Assembly (NCBI RefSeq): GCF_003967015.1
Contig: NZ_AP017560.1
Coordinates: 744,001 to 808,000, forward strand
Length of the DNA stretch: 64,000 nucleotides
Direction of reading: 5' to 3'
From: Pseudanabaena sp. ABRG5-3
Lineage (GTDB): Bacteria; Cyanobacteriota; Cyanobacteriia; Pseudanabaenales; Pseudanabaenaceae
Both the position numbers and the translations under genes were made by a program. Under the pieces are notes generated by a model. It was not told the DNA's origin. It ran no database searches and saw nothing but the letters and a program-made list of their open reading frames with translations. Of the stretch, positions 9,181 through 18,693 are shown one piece after another. Position 1 is the stretch's first letter; every line of letters begins with the position of its first letter.

Positions 9181-11667
9181 GTGCAATCAAATGTAATCGA
9201 TGTTCCTCAATCCAAGATACTAGTTGTTGACGATGATCCAGATATTCGCCATGAGCTAGCCTCTGCGTTAATGGATCGTGGCTATATTGCTAAAACAGCT
9301 AGTGATGGTAGTGAAGCTTTGCTATGTGTAAAATTACATGCTCCTGATCTCATCTTGTTAGATGTATCTATGCCACAAATGGACGGCTATGAAGTTTGCC
9401 GTATTCTTAAGGCAAATACAGATACAGCAGATATCCCGATCATTTTTATTAGTGCTAATGAAAGTATTCAAGACAAACTTCAGGCTTTTGCAATTGGTGG
9501 TGCTGACTATATTACTAAGCCTCCACAACTGGCGGAGGTATTTGCTCGTGTGCATTTACATTTGTCTTTGAGGCATTTACAAACGCACCTTGCCCAAAAA
9601 AATCATGAGCTTTCCGATGCTGTCTTTGAAAGAGTGGGAATGTTAAAGGATTTGCAGCGTACGAATCTGCTACTCCATGCTCAGAAAGAAGCCTCGATTG
9701 ATGGGATCTTTGCGGTTGACGAGCAAGGAAGAATTGCCAGTTTTAACCGTCGCTTTTGTGAAATGTGGGATATTCCCCATGATGTTTTGGTTGGAGATAA
9801 TCATGCTAGTGCTAATGATAGTAATGGCTCTCCATTAGGAACATTTTTGATCAAGTCCCATCTACCTGAGGTCTTGGTCAATTTGTTAGAGACGACCTAT
9901 GACGATCCTGACGTGATTAGACGCGGCGAAATCGTTTATGGCGATCGCATTTTTGACTATTACACTAGTCCTGTCAGTTCTAATCAAAATAAGTTTTTTG
10001 GCTTGGTCTGGTGTTTTCGCGATATCACCTCCAAAAAACAAGCGGAATTGAGACAATTGCAACTAATGGAAGATCTACGTAAAGCGAAGGAAGAAGCAGA
10101 AGAAGCAGTTCGGACTAAAGCAGCATTTTTGGCAATGATGAGTCATGAAATTCGCACGCCTATTAATGGAGTGATTGGGATGACCCAATTGTTAGCAGGA
10201 ACGGATCTGAATCCTGAACAGAACAAATTTGTGCGGACGATTCAGGTAAGTGGAGAAATGCTCCTTTCGGTGATCAATGATATTTTAGATTTTTCCAAAA
10301 TTGAATCAGGTAAATTGGAGCTAGACAATGCGCCACTGGATGTCAGGGCTGTGGTGCGCGATATCTATGATGTCCAGTTGGTCAAAGCCAAGGAAAAGAA
10401 ACTGAAATTTGAAGTGAGTATGCAGTCTAATGTGCCACCATACATTATTGGTGATGTGACCAGACTACGACAAATTTTAGCAAATCTAGTTTCTAATGCT
10501 CTCAAGTTTACGGATACAGGGGCTGTGCGTATTAGTGTGAGATTGGCATCTGATCAGCTTCCTACCCCTGATCATCCGTTTCAACTTTTGTTTTCGGTTA
10601 GTGATACAGGGATTGGTATCACTGACGAGCAGATGAAGCGGCTATTTCAGCCATTTTCCCAAGCAACGGCTGCGACTTCACGTAAGTATGGTGGTACTGG
10701 CTTAGGCTTGGTGATTTGTAAAAGCTTGGTAGAAGTAATGGGTGGTAATATCCAAGTTGAAAGTAAAACTGATCAGGGTTCTACTTTTTCATTTACAGTT
10801 ACTACCCAAATAGCTAAGGATGCGCCAAGTTATACGTTGCAGGATGCAATGAATAAATCTGCCCATGCTTCAGGGCGAATAGGCGATCGCTTACCCCTCA
10901 AAATCTTGATTGCTGAAGATAATTTAATTAACCAAGAATTAGCGATGGCAATGCTCATTAAGATGGGCTATTATCCCGATGTGGTAGACAATGGCTTAGC
11001 AGTATTGGAGGCAGTACAAGTCAATCACTACGACTTATTATTGCTAGACGTACAGATGCCAGAAATGAATGGCTTAGAGACCGCAACCTATCTGGTCAAT
11101 CATTGGGATGAGCTACATGCAGGGTATGAACGACCCACGATTATTGCGATGACTGCTAGTGCAATGCAGGGCGATCGCGAGATGTGTTTACGGGCAGGTA
11201 TGGATGACTACATCAGTAAGCCAATTATGATGGATTCACTCCAGCGAACTATTGAGAAATGGGCTGTGGGTGGTCAGGTTGATCCAATGGATACGCTAGG
11301 CTCAGGGGTTGTAGAAAAATCTCATACTTCTTCAGTAATTGATCGTACTGCAATCAAAAATCTCGAACAAATTAATCCTAATTTAATTGGACGGATGATT
11401 CATTTATTTACCCACGAAGAAGCACCTGTTCTTTTGCAAAACCTCCGCAAAGCGATCGCCAATAACGATCCTCAAGAGATCAGTTATACGGCGCATACTT
11501 TGAAGGGAAGTAGTAATATTTTGGGAGCGAAAGATCTTGGAAAGCTCTGCCTAGAAGTTGAGCTTAAGGGTAAGCGGGGAGAACATGCAGGTTTACCAGA
11601 ATTATTAATAGAAATTGAAAAGCAATATCAAGCAGCTTGCCAAGAACTTGCTGAATTAGGAAGTTAG
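9181..11667 (+). CDS. Hybrid histidine kinase (REC-PAS-HisKA-HATPase-REC-HPt)
   Basis: This 828-residue soluble multi-domain kinase has an N-terminal receiver (about 12-130: VVDDDPDI, LLDVSMPQ, TKPP), a PAS domain (about 160-290), then a kinase core with His in SHEIRTPINGV and ATP-site motifs NLVSNALKF, DTGIGI and GGTGLGL. A second receiver (about 575-700) has IAEDN, LLDVQMPE and SKPI, and an HPt domain has AHTLKGSSNILG. An N-terminal receiver suggests that it takes phosphate from another kinase or acts within a cyanobacterial multi-step relay. The start is GTG; no in-frame ATG lies nearby. A terminator follows. Confidence 0.92.
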   Translation: MQSNVIDVPQSKILVVDDDPDIRHELASALMDRGYIAKTASDGSEALLCVKLHAPDLILLDVSMPQMDGYEVCRILKANTDTADIPIIFISANESIQDKLQAFAIGGADYITKPPQLAEVFARVHLHLSLRHLQTHLAQKNHELSDAVFERVGMLKDLQRTNLLLHAQKEASIDGIFAVDEQGRIASFNRRFCEMWDIPHDVLVGDNHASANDSNGSPLGTFLIKSHLPEVLVNLLETTYDDPDVIRRGEIVYGDRIFDYYTSPVSSNQNKFFGLVWCFRDITSKKQAELRQLQLMEDLRKAKEEAEEAVRTKAAFLAMMSHEIRTPINGVIGMTQLLAGTDLNPEQNKFVRTIQVSGEMLLSVINDILDFSKIESGKLELDNAPLDVRAVVRDIYDVQLVKAKEKKLKFEVSMQSNVPPYIIGDVTRLRQILANLVSNALKFTDTGAVRISVRLASDQLPTPDHPFQLLFSVSDTGIGITDEQMKRLFQPFSQATAATSRKYGGTGLGLVICKSLVEVMGGNIQVESKTDQGSTFSFTVTTQIAKDAPSYTLQDAMNKSAHASGRIGDRLPLKILIAEDNLINQELAMAMLIKMGYYPDVVDNGLAVLEAVQVNHYDLLLLDVQMPEMNGLETATYLVNHWDELHAGYERPTIIAMTASAMQGDREMCLRAGMDDYISKPIMMDSLQRTIEKWAVGGQVDPMDTLGSGVVEKSHTSSVIDRTAIKNLEQINPNLIGRMIHLFTHEEAPVLLQNLRKAIANNDPQEISYTAHTLKGSSNILGAKDLGKLCLEVELKGKRGEHAGLPELLIEIEKQYQAACQELAELGS

Positions 11668-11700
11668 AATGGAAAAGCCAAGTTTTGCCATTCTAATTTT
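11664..11700 (+). terminator. Terminator after hybrid kinase
   Basis: The arms TTAGAATGG and CCATTCTAA overlap the kinase stop codon region and are followed by a T-run. The next gene begins only 12 bases further on. Confidence 0.55.
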
Positions 11701-11711
11701 TACAATTCCCT

Positions 11712-12332
11712 ATGCTTTCTATCCAAAACCTTTGCTATCATCCACCTGCTACCCCTGAGGCGATTCTCAAAAATATATCCTTTGAATTACAAGATCGCCA
11801 ACTTGGGGTCATGGTTGGTCCTAGTGGTTCTGGCAAAAGTACATTGCTAGAGATTTTGGCAGGATTTGTGGAATGGACTAGTGGCGGTATTTATTGGAAA
11901 TCGCAAGAACTCACTCCTGACCACCTACAACAAATATGTGGGTTAGTATTCCAATTTCCTGAACGGCACTTTTGCGGGAGTACGATTTTAGAAGAATTGC
12001 GACTTGGACATATTGATCTTGACGGCGATCGCATTCAGGGGGCTTTGAGTGCTGTGGGTTTAAGCCATCTCAATCCCAGTAACTCACCACAATCCCTGAG
12101 TGGTGGACAACAGAGGCGTTTAGCACTGGCTGTGCAGTTAATTCGACAACCAAGTTTGTTATTACTAGATGAGCCAACCGCAGGCTTAGACTGGTCAATG
12201 CGGAAACAAATCTTAGGAATCTTAGAAGATCTCAAAAAAAATTGGACGATTTTGGTGGTTACCCATGAACCCGAAGAACTAGTTTCTATGGCAGATCAGA
12301 CATGGGCGATCGCCCACGGAGAAATAGCTTAA
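11712..12332 (+). CDS. ABC transporter ATPase, ECF/CbiO-like
   Basis: This is a 206-residue stand-alone ATP-binding subunit. Walker A is GPSGSGKST, the signature is SLSGGQQRR, Walker B is LLLLDEPTAGLD and the switch His is in VVTHEPEEL. The Q-loop region VFQFPERHF resembles that of energy-coupling-factor (cobalt/vitamin) ATPases. No membrane subunit is adjacent, so its partner is unknown. Chloroplast NAP14/ABCI11-type proteins are plausible relatives, recalled from memory and not tested. The start at 11712 is just downstream of the terminator. Confidence 0.85.
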   Translation: MLSIQNLCYHPPATPEAILKNISFELQDRQLGVMVGPSGSGKSTLLEILAGFVEWTSGGIYWKSQELTPDHLQQICGLVFQFPERHFCGSTILEELRLGHIDLDGDRIQGALSAVGLSHLNPSNSPQSLSGGQQRRLALAVQLIRQPSLLLLDEPTAGLDWSMRKQILGILEDLKKNWTILVVTHEPEELVSMADQTWAIAHGEIA

Positions 12333-12466
12333 TTTTTATTGAATGTTCTTCAAAACCTGAATTGGTAACACTCTTAATCAAAACGTTAGTTTTTCCTTTA
12401 GTGCAAAGTGCTAAAAGATTGACGTTTGCTATACACTATTGGCAGATAGTAACTAGATATTTCACT

Positions 12467-12931
12467 ATGACCTTCACAACAGAATCGCCAATATCTCCTG
12501 TAGAAGCAGAATCTAGTTTTGCACCAGAGCCTAGTCACATTGTGCAAACCATCCAAACTGTTATTGCTAGTATGGATGCCGACAACTCTGCGCTTGAAAA
12601 CCAGACAGAGGATACGTGGAAATTCCAATATGGCACTGTAGAGGTAGTTGTCAATATTACTGGAACTGAACCGAATGATACCTTTACTGTCTTTGCAACG
12701 GTATTAAATGCACCTTTCAAAGACGAAGCTAAGTTAACACGCTGGCTATTGGAAAAAAATGCTACGGATACTTTTGAGGCTCGTTATGCTATTCAAAATG
12801 ATCAAGTATTAGTCTTGGCTGCACGCTCTGTTGAAGATCTTTCCCCTGCGGAAATCTCTCGTATCATTACTATTGTGGCAGCGATCGCCGATGATAACGA
12901 TGAGTTTTTAAAAGAAAACTTTAGTGCTTAA
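12467..12931 (+). CDS. YbjN domain-containing protein
   Basis: A start at ATG 12467 gives 154 residues, mostly one YbjN domain, a fold related to type III secretion chaperones. The region from HIVQTIQTVIASMDAD through FLKENF has alternating strands and the helical C-terminal pattern of the family. The open frame extends upstream to 12302, overlapping the ATPase gene, but that part is not family-like. YbjN proteins are widespread in cyanobacteria without an established function; they are probably soluble protein-binding factors. Confidence 0.75.
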   Translation: MTFTTESPISPVEAESSFAPEPSHIVQTIQTVIASMDADNSALENQTEDTWKFQYGTVEVVVNITGTEPNDTFTVFATVLNAPFKDEAKLTRWLLEKNATDTFEARYAIQNDQVLVLAARSVEDLSPAEISRIITIVAAIADDNDEFLKENFSA

Positions 12932-12960
12932 GCGCATTTCAGCTTAGAAATTACCTGATG

Positions 12961-12992
12961 GTAGCTGCCCTTTAATAGTGAAGGACAGCTAC
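12961..12992. repeat. Short hairpin between ybjN-like and ligase genes
   Basis: The arms GTAGCTG and CAGCTAC, with extra CTT/AAG pairing, flank a loop. There is no T-run. It could be a weak 3' end of the YbjN gene or a leader structure of the next gene, which starts 15 bases later. Confidence 0.45.
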
Positions 12993-13006
12993 TGTATTGG
13001 AAATAT

Positions 13007-13705
13007 ATGAATAAATTATGGCAGCTTATCCCCTATTCTGAGACATCGGGAAAGCTGCATATGGAATTGGATAATTCTTTACTAGAGTGCCATAGTCAAG
13101 ATCCGCAATTTCCATCAGTCTTAAGATTTTATCATTGGAAACCATCCGCAATTTCGCTTGGATTTCATCAAAAGCGATATCCTGATTGCTGGAATGCGAT
13201 CGCCCAGCACCACGATCTCGATATTGTGCGCCGCCCTAGTGGGGGTAGAGCCGTACTACATCAGGGAGATCTCACCTATGCTGTAATTACCAACGTTGAA
13301 GTGGATGGTAAAAGGCGATCGCACCGTGAAATTTACGAATATATTTGCAGATTTCTGATCGAAGGATTTAACAAATTGGGGATTCCACTCACCTATGGAC
13401 AATCAGGACGGGGGTATATTCATAATCCCAGTTGTTTTTCTACCGCAACTAATGCTGATTTAGTAATTTCTGATGGTAGGAAACTGATTGGTAGCGCTCA
13501 AGTCTATCGTCGTGACTCAGTTTTACAACATGGCTCCATTGCGATCGCACCTGATCATCGATTATTAACAGAGCTATTTCAAGCAGAAGTTCCGATCGTG
13601 GGTTGTGCAGAAATATTACAAAAGCCCTATGAAGAATTAACTACAGAATTAATTAAAGTTTTAACGGAGTCGGCGAGGCAACACTTTCAGACGGAGTTCT
13701 TGTAA
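13007..13705 (+). CDS. Lipoate-protein ligase A family protein (LipM-like octanoyltransferase candidate)
   Basis: This 232-residue protein belongs to the biotin/lipoate transferase fold. Visible motifs are [18 protein letters not shown] (substrate pocket), a Cys in [15 protein letters not shown] matching the acyl-enzyme Cys of LipM-type octanoyltransferases, and GRKLIGSAQ with the conserved Lys. The Cys favours an octanoyl-ACP transferase over an ATP-using lipoate ligase, but the two are hard to separate by eye. It would act in lipoylation of dehydrogenase E2 and GcvH proteins. Its 3' end overlaps the convergent pseudouridine synthase gene by 45 bp. Confidence 0.85.
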   Translation: MNKLWQLIPYSETSGKLHMELDNSLLECHSQDPQFPSVLRFYHWKPSAISLGFHQKRYPDCWNAIAQHHDLDIVRRPSGGRAVLHQGDLTYAVITNVEVDGKRRSHREIYEYICRFLIEGFNKLGIPLTYGQSGRGYIHNPSCFSTATNADLVISDGRKLIGSAQVYRRDSVLQHGSIAIAPDHRLLTELFQAEVPIVGCAEILQKPYEELTTELIKVLTESARQHFQTEFL

Positions 13706-14275
13706 TTCTTGTTCAGTCAAGCTGCGCCATTCTCCTACATTTAGATTATCTAAGCGTAAATGCGCGATCGCAACACGGACTAGTCGCAATGTTGGAAAAC
13801 CCACGGCGGCAGTCATCTTTCGTACCTGACGATTTTTTCCTTCCGTTAGAGTTAACTCGATCCATGCGGTCGGAATATTTGCCCGAAAGCGAATTGGGGG
13901 ATTGCGAGGTGGTAAATCTGGCTCTGCATCTAGTAGCTTGGCGATCGCAGGTTTTGTTTGATAACCTTGAATAACAATGCCATCGCGTAGTTTTTGTAAA
14001 GCTTCTTCTGGGGGGATTCTTTCCACTTGTACCCAATAAGTCCTTTGATGTTCAAATTGAGGATCGATTAAGCGATGCTTCAATTGTCCATCATTAGTTA
14101 ATAGCAATAGTCCTTCGCTATCAAAATCCAATCGACCAACGGAATAAACCTCAGGGATATCAATATATTCTTTTAAGGTAGGACGTGGTGATGCACTGTC
14201 ATCAGTAAACTGGCAGAGCACACCATAGGGCTTATAGAAAATAATATATTTAGGAATATATTGACGATCACGCAT
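13661..14275 (-). CDS. RsuA/RluE-family rRNA pseudouridine synthase
   Basis: With the ATG at 14275 this protein has 204 residues. The catalytic Asp lies in [18 protein letters not shown], and the C-terminal [20 protein letters not shown] is the family RNA-binding motif. There is no N-terminal S4 domain, as in RluE-type enzymes, which modify a uridine in 23S rRNA. A longer frame starts at a TTG at 14320, but that codon lies inside a mobile palindromic element, so ATG 14275 is preferred. The 3' end overlaps the convergent ligase gene by 45 bp, so each stop codon lies within the other gene. Confidence 0.9.
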   Translation of the reverse strand: MRDRQYIPKYIIFYKPYGVLCQFTDDSASPRPTLKEYIDIPEVYSVGRLDFDSEGLLLLTNDGQLKHRLIDPQFEHQRTYWVQVERIPPEEALQKLRDGIVIQGYQTKPAIAKLLDAEPDLPPRNPPIRFRANIPTAWIELTLTEGKNRQVRKMTAAVGFPTLRLVRVAIAHLRLDNLNVGEWRSLTEQELQELRLKVLPRRLR

Positions 14276-14302
14276 AGGTTTCGTAAATAAAAGAGGTCGC
14301 AA

Positions 14303-14407
14303 TAAGTTAGGTGGGCGCAATTAAAGATAAAACCCCAAAACCTATGGCGTACGCGCAGCGTGCGCCATAGGTTTTGGCTCTGGTTTTTAATTATGCCCAC
14401 CTACTTA
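14303..14407. mobile_element. MITE-like palindromic element, family 1, copy A
   Basis: About 105 bp. The terminal inverted repeats read approximately TAAGTAGGTGGGC..AATTAA at both ends when complemented. A central hairpin is built on CCAAAACCTATGGCG and its complement. No coding capacity is seen. Four further copies lie at 18590, 46857, 51040 (partial) and 54215. It sits between the pseudouridine synthase start and the CAP gene end. Confidence 0.8.
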
Positions 14408-14426
14408 CGACTTCTTTTATTGTAAT

Positions 14427-14984
14427 TTAGCGCTGAGGAGTTCCTAATATCTGTACCCAATAATGGCGATAGCGAGAATTTGATGTATTTGCATAGCCAA
14501 ATCCAATCTCCGTAAACTGAGGATTGAGAATATTAGCGCGATGTCCTGAGCTATTCATCCATTGGCGTATTGTCCCTTCAGGTGTTGATCTCCCTGCTGC
14601 AATATTTTCTGCCACAATTTGATATTTATAACCATTTGCTTTAGCCCGATCTCCTACGCTTGAGCCATTACAACCTGTATGACTAAAATAATTATTATTT
14701 GCCATATCTACTGCATGAAATTGAGCTGTACTAGCCAATCTTAAGGATAATTTTAAAGGTGATAACCCTGCTTTTTTGCGTTCTAGATTTGTCAGTCGTA
14801 ATAGTTCAGTCTCAAAATTAGAATTACTATTACTAATACCTTGACTGACTTTGGTTGTAGATGGAAATTGAAGAAATTGTTGCTGAAATCTAGATGGAAG
14901 GTGAAACTCGGCTGCGATCGCTGGTATTGTAGGCATTCCCCCAAGCGATAACAGGGTGCAAGAAATTAAAAAAGCTGATTTCAT
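14427..14984 (-). CDS. Secreted CAP (SCP/PR1-like) domain protein
   Basis: This 185-residue protein has an N-terminal signal peptide (ISCTLLSLGG then an AIAA cleavage-like site). A CAP domain follows with ELLRLTNLERKKAGL, STAQFHAVDMANNNYFSHTG, AENIAAG, WMNSSGHRANILNP and GFGYA. These are the YkwD-type bacterial CAP motifs, including the His/Glu cavity residues. It is probably periplasmic or exported. The molecular function of bacterial CAP proteins is generally unsettled. It is transcribed alone. Confidence 0.9.
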   Translation of the reverse strand: MKSAFLISCTLLSLGGMPTIPAIAAEFHLPSRFQQQFLQFPSTTKVSQGISNSNSNFETELLRLTNLERKKAGLSPLKLSLRLASTAQFHAVDMANNNYFSHTGCNGSSVGDRAKANGYKYQIVAENIAAGRSTPEGTIRQWMNSSGHRANILNPQFTEIGFGYANTSNSRYRHYWVQILGTPQR

Positions 14985-15266
14985 AAAAATAGCTCAAAAA
15001 GTTGTGATAAAACCCACAGTATTATTGACTTTGAGAGTTTTTGAAAGTTCCTATGTTGCTAATTAACATATACAATCTCAATGTATAAATCCTTGACTCA
15101 AAATACTGGAAATCGTTACAGCTATTATGGTTCGAGTAAAATATGGTTGTATGGTTAAAAAAAAATAGCTTTTAGTTTTATAGATATCAGAAAAAATGTA
15201 ATATCGTATGACAAATTCTCGATTTTAAGACCATAGATAAACTGTGGGAAATTTAGGTGTCTCGAA

Positions 15267-16034
15267 ATGAAAGAAGATCAAGAATATCAAGCAATTGGCT
15301 GTTGGGAATGTACTAAGGGGGCGGGGTTAGGATTTGACTTCTCAATGGCATTCCAGCCAATCGTTAATACTACTACCCAAGAAGTTTTTGCCCAAGAGGC
15401 TTTAGTGAGAGGCATAAATGAAGAATCTGCTGGAGAAATCTTAGGGCGCATCAATGATGACAATCGTTATCGTTTCGATCAAGCTTGTCGCGTCAAAGCA
15501 GTGCAGTTAGGAGCAGCACTGAATATTACCTCCTTTATTAGCATTAATTTCTTGCCAAATGCTGTTTATCGTCCTGAACTATGTATTCGGACAACCATTG
15601 AGGCTGCCGCAACCTTTGGATTTCCCGTTGAACGTATCATCTTTGAGTTTACAGAAGTCGAGAAGATAACCGATCATGCTCATCTTCGCAAAATTGTGCA
15701 GTACTACAGAAATACGGGCTTTTTGACAGCAATCGATGATTTTGGTGCAGGTTATTCAGGCTTGAGTTTGTTAGCTGAGTTTCAAACTGATCTCGTCAAA
15801 TTAGATATGGGTTTAATCAGAGATATTTCTCATAATAAGAGCCGCCAAGCAATCGTTAAGGGAATTGTTCAAGTATGTAATGAATTGTCAATTAAAGTTA
15901 TTGCTGAAGGTGTTGAAACCTACGAAGAATTAGCAATTCTGCAATCTTTTGGAATTGAATTATTTCAAGGTTATTACTTTGCCAAACCTAAGTTTCAAGG
16001 TTTAGCTTTTATAAATAATTTAGTGATGTCGTAA
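15267..16034 (+). CDS. EAL-domain cyclic-di-GMP phosphodiesterase
   Basis: This 255-residue protein is essentially one EAL domain. The catalytic set is complete by eye: QEALVRG (EAL-type motif), FEFTE, AIDDFGAGYSGL, VKLDMGLI, IAEGVET and FQGYYFAKP. It should therefore be able to hydrolyse c-di-GMP to pGpG. A short N-terminal segment contains Cys residues (GCWECTKG) but no separate sensor domain, as in stand-alone EAL proteins or BLUF-EAL proteins that have lost the sensor. The 282-bp region upstream has no recognised element. Confidence 0.9.
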   Translation: MKEDQEYQAIGCWECTKGAGLGFDFSMAFQPIVNTTTQEVFAQEALVRGINEESAGEILGRINDDNRYRFDQACRVKAVQLGAALNITSFISINFLPNAVYRPELCIRTTIEAAATFGFPVERIIFEFTEVEKITDHAHLRKIVQYYRNTGFLTAIDDFGAGYSGLSLLAEFQTDLVKLDMGLIRDISHNKSRQAIVKGIVQVCNELSIKVIAEGVETYEELAILQSFGIELFQGYYFAKPKFQGLAFINNLVMS

Positions 16035-16257
16035 TTTAGTTGGATAGATTGACCTAAGTTGCGATTCATTTAAAATTCGTGATGCGATCATCATAAATGT
16101 ATTTTAAATACACTTTAAATACACTTTTTATAAAACTTGATGTGCATTCTTCGTTTCTCTATCCATATATCACTCTATTTATAGATGACGATCCCTATGA
16201 GTCAACCTAGTGTGAGATATCGATAGATTTCAAACTAGTAGAATTCAAGTATTAAGC

Positions 16258-16440
16258 ATGATTCATCAATTAGCAGTTCGCTTAGGTGTGTCGTGTGTGC
16301 TGCTCGCAACTTTGCCTCTCGCTACCGACGAAATTGTTAAATATGTACAAGCTCCGCATATCTTTTCAGGTATTGGTGCGATCGCCTCATGTATCGGAGC
16401 CTGCGTCCCAGTTTTAACACTATTCCGTAATTCTGACTAA
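16258..16440 (+). CDS. Small hypothetical membrane-associated protein
   Basis: The 60-codon frame starts at ATG and has a hydrophobic N-terminal stretch (VSCVLLATLPLA) and a second one near residues 37-55 (FSGIGAIASCIGACVPVLTLF). It contains a HIP1 site but no clear ribosome site. The product is not recognised. The AT-rich 220 bp upstream contain TTTAAATACACTTT repeated with variations, but nothing definite. Confidence 0.4.
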   Translation: MIHQLAVRLGVSCVLLATLPLATDEIVKYVQAPHIFSGIGAIASCIGACVPVLTLFRNSD

Positions 16441-16472
16441 ACTTTAGAACGCACCACGAAAGTATTGCTTGA

Positions 16473-16847
16473 TTATGCCCAACGTCCAATCACAATTCTG
16501 ATCTTGCCATCTTCTAATACTTCTTGCTGCTCGATCGCAAATCCCTGTTGAGTTGCACTTTGTAAAACTGTTTTAGCTGCATATTGCTGATTTACCTCTG
16601 CTAAAAATTCTTCAACATTCATCACTACGCCCCACATATCAGCTATTAACTCATAGCGATCGCCAGTTTTCCGAAACCCAAGATCATAGGCATTTGGCAT
16701 GGGGATCACATATTCGGCAGTGGTGGTATTACCCAGATAGCCACGCACTAAAGTATTTTCCTTGACGGGATAACCTAGCGCTTCTATGGCTTGTTTGAGC
16801 AAGTCACCATTTTTGATTTCGATGGCGATCGTGGTGAAGTGGGACAT
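16473..16847 (-). CDS. ycf35: Ycf35 family protein (DUF1257)
   Basis: This 124-residue soluble protein has the DUF1257 pattern: an MSHFTTIAIEIKNGDLLKQAIEALG start, a central VRGYLGNTTTAEYVI segment and WGVVMNVEEFLAEVNQQYA. Ycf35 is encoded in some algal plastids and in cyanobacteria; its function is not established. It lies 35 bp downstream of ycf46 on the same strand, so the two probably form an operon. Confidence 0.9.
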   Translation of the reverse strand: MSHFTTIAIEIKNGDLLKQAIEALGYPVKENTLVRGYLGNTTTAEYVIPMPNAYDLGFRKTGDRYELIADMWGVVMNVEEFLAEVNQQYAAKTVLQSATQQGFAIEQQEVLEDGKIRIVIGRWA

Positions 16848-16882
16848 AAAATCTCAAGTAGAGGGAGCGCTTTGCACTCCTT

Positions 16883-18493
16883 TTATTCTAGGTTAATTGC
16901 AAATTTTCTTAATTCTTGGAGTAATTGCTCATCATTAGAGGCAGTACGCGCACCCGACTCCGCCGCCCATTGTTTGAGGGATTCGATTTGCTGAGAAGCG
17001 ATCGCCGCTAGTGGCACAGTTTCCTCAATGGCACTAATGATATCTTCAGTGGTGAAGTCTTCGCGGTTGCCACTGCTGCCACGTCCAAAGGCGCGATGAA
17101 TGCCATCAATTATGACTTGCTCGATCTCTGCCCCACTAAAATTTTTGGTGTGGCGAGCTAGCAGCATCAAGTCAAAATCGCGCAACCGACTGGGGCGCAA
17201 TTTTTGTAAATGCACTTTAAAAATTTCTTGGCGTTCTGATTCGGTCGGTAAATTCAAAAAGAAGATTTCATCAAACCTACCCTTTCGCAAAAGTTCGGCG
17301 GGTAAAATCCTGACATTGTTGGCAGTTGCCACAATAAATACAGGCGCAGTTTTCTCCTGCATCCATGTGATTAATGTCCCAAATACCCTCCGACTGGCTC
17401 CAGAATCACCATCGATCGCCATATTTGTATTGCCAAAGGCTTTATCAATCTCATCAATCCAGAGAACACAGGGTGCTGTTGCTTCCGCGAGTTGAATCAT
17501 CTGCCGCATCCGACTTTCGCTTTCCCCAACATAACTGCCAAATAGTCGCCCAATATCTAGACGTAATAGGGGCAATCGCCATTCGTTGGCGATCGTTTTG
17601 GCGGATAGTGACTTACCTGTGCCTTGAATGCCAACGAGTAGCACACCTTTGGGGGTGGGAATGCCATAACGCTTGGCTTCTTCGGTAAAGGCATCGCGGC
17701 GAATGCGTACCCATTGCTTGAGGTTATCTAACCCCCCCACATTCTTTAGGGATTCATTGACTGTAAAGAATTCTAAAATGCCTGTCTGTCTAATCGCCTG
17801 TTGCTTTTCCGCCAGTACTGCATCGATATCTGCGTCATTAACCTGTTCTTTTTCGGCGATCGCCTTAGCTAAAACCCTTTGAATGCGGGTACGACTTAAA
17901 CCCTGACAGGCTTTAACTAACTGCTCCAAAGCTAAGTCCGATAAATTGAGTTTGCTGGGGGCAATTTTTTTCCTGATTAAATATTCGATTTCAGCGATCG
18001 CAGGTAAAGGAAAATCAATTGCTGTAATTTCTTCTGTTAATTCGGATGGGATCTCTAATACATGGCTAGTAAGGGCAATAGTGCGGCGATCGAGCTTGAG
18101 ATCCCGTGCCAAATTTTTTAGCTCACGAATAATCGCAATATTGCGATCGTGGTGGGGATATTTGAGGATGGGATGTAAGTCGCGCAATACATATAAAACG
18201 TTATCCCCATCTTTACTAGTTTTATCTCGCTGTGCAATTCGTGATAAGGCTGCCATCACCGATCCCTTATCCGCATTATTATCACTCCAGCCTCGCGCAA
18301 TGTCCCAAAACAAAATGCGACGACTGGGGCTAGATTGTAAAGCCATCTCTGTCAAGATTTCTTCGACTGGCTCCTCTTCAGCAGTAACTATATATATAAG
18401 TGGATATTTGGCACGTAGTAATAGATCAAACAGCTCTATCAGTGCTTGATAAACCCTGCTTTTGCTAGAAGAAATAGAATCTATGGATGACAT
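16883..18493 (-). CDS. ycf46: Ycf46 AAA+ ATPase
   Basis: This 536-residue protein matches the cyanobacterial/plastid Ycf46 family. The N-terminal half resembles a degenerate AAA module (IYIVTAEEEPVEEI). The C-terminal half is a complete AAA+ domain with Walker A GIQGTGKS, Walker B CVLWIDEIDKAF, sensor region IVATANN and an arginine-rich segment LLRKGRFDEIFF. The frame extends to an ATG at 18553, but the ATG at 18493 fits the family N-terminus better. A Synechocystis homologue has, as I recall, been tied to inorganic-carbon responses. The adjacent ycf35 suggests joint function. Confidence 0.9.
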   Translation of the reverse strand: MSSIDSISSSKSRVYQALIELFDLLLRAKYPLIYIVTAEEEPVEEILTEMALQSSPSRRILFWDIARGWSDNNADKGSVMAALSRIAQRDKTSKDGDNVLYVLRDLHPILKYPHHDRNIAIIRELKNLARDLKLDRRTIALTSHVLEIPSELTEEITAIDFPLPAIAEIEYLIRKKIAPSKLNLSDLALEQLVKACQGLSRTRIQRVLAKAIAEKEQVNDADIDAVLAEKQQAIRQTGILEFFTVNESLKNVGGLDNLKQWVRIRRDAFTEEAKRYGIPTPKGVLLVGIQGTGKSLSAKTIANEWRLPLLRLDIGRLFGSYVGESESRMRQMIQLAEATAPCVLWIDEIDKAFGNTNMAIDGDSGASRRVFGTLITWMQEKTAPVFIVATANNVRILPAELLRKGRFDEIFFLNLPTESERQEIFKVHLQKLRPSRLRDFDLMLLARHTKNFSGAEIEQVIIDGIHRAFGRGSSGNREDFTTEDIISAIEETVPLAAIASQQIESLKQWAAESGARTASNDEQLLQELRKFAINLE

Positions 18494-18589
18494 GGCAGTA
18501 TTGCAGTTTAGGGGGAGAGGATTGCGTAACAAGCCTCTCTGAGGATGGGGCATCAGTAAGCAGAAATCTACTGATTTGCTCTCAAATAC

Positions 18590-18693
18590 TAAGTAGCTGG
18601 GCGCAATTAAATATAAAACCCCAAAACCTGTAGTGCACGCGCAGCGTGCGCTACAGGTTTTAGATCTATTTTTTAATTATGCCTAGATACTTA
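18590..18693. mobile_element. MITE-like palindromic element, family 1, copy B
   Basis: About 104 bp. The ends TAAGTAGCTGGGC and, complemented, TAAGTATCTAGGC are inverted repeats. The central hairpin is AAAACCTGTAG..GC/GC..CTACAGGTTTT. Its final TTA (18691-18693) is the complement of the transaldolase stop codon, so the element abuts or donates the end of that gene. Confidence 0.85.

Noticed and set aside
14303-14320. TTG start at 14320 for the pseudouridine synthase
   Set aside because: It would lie inside a mobile palindromic element and adds residues with no family support; ATG 14275 is better.
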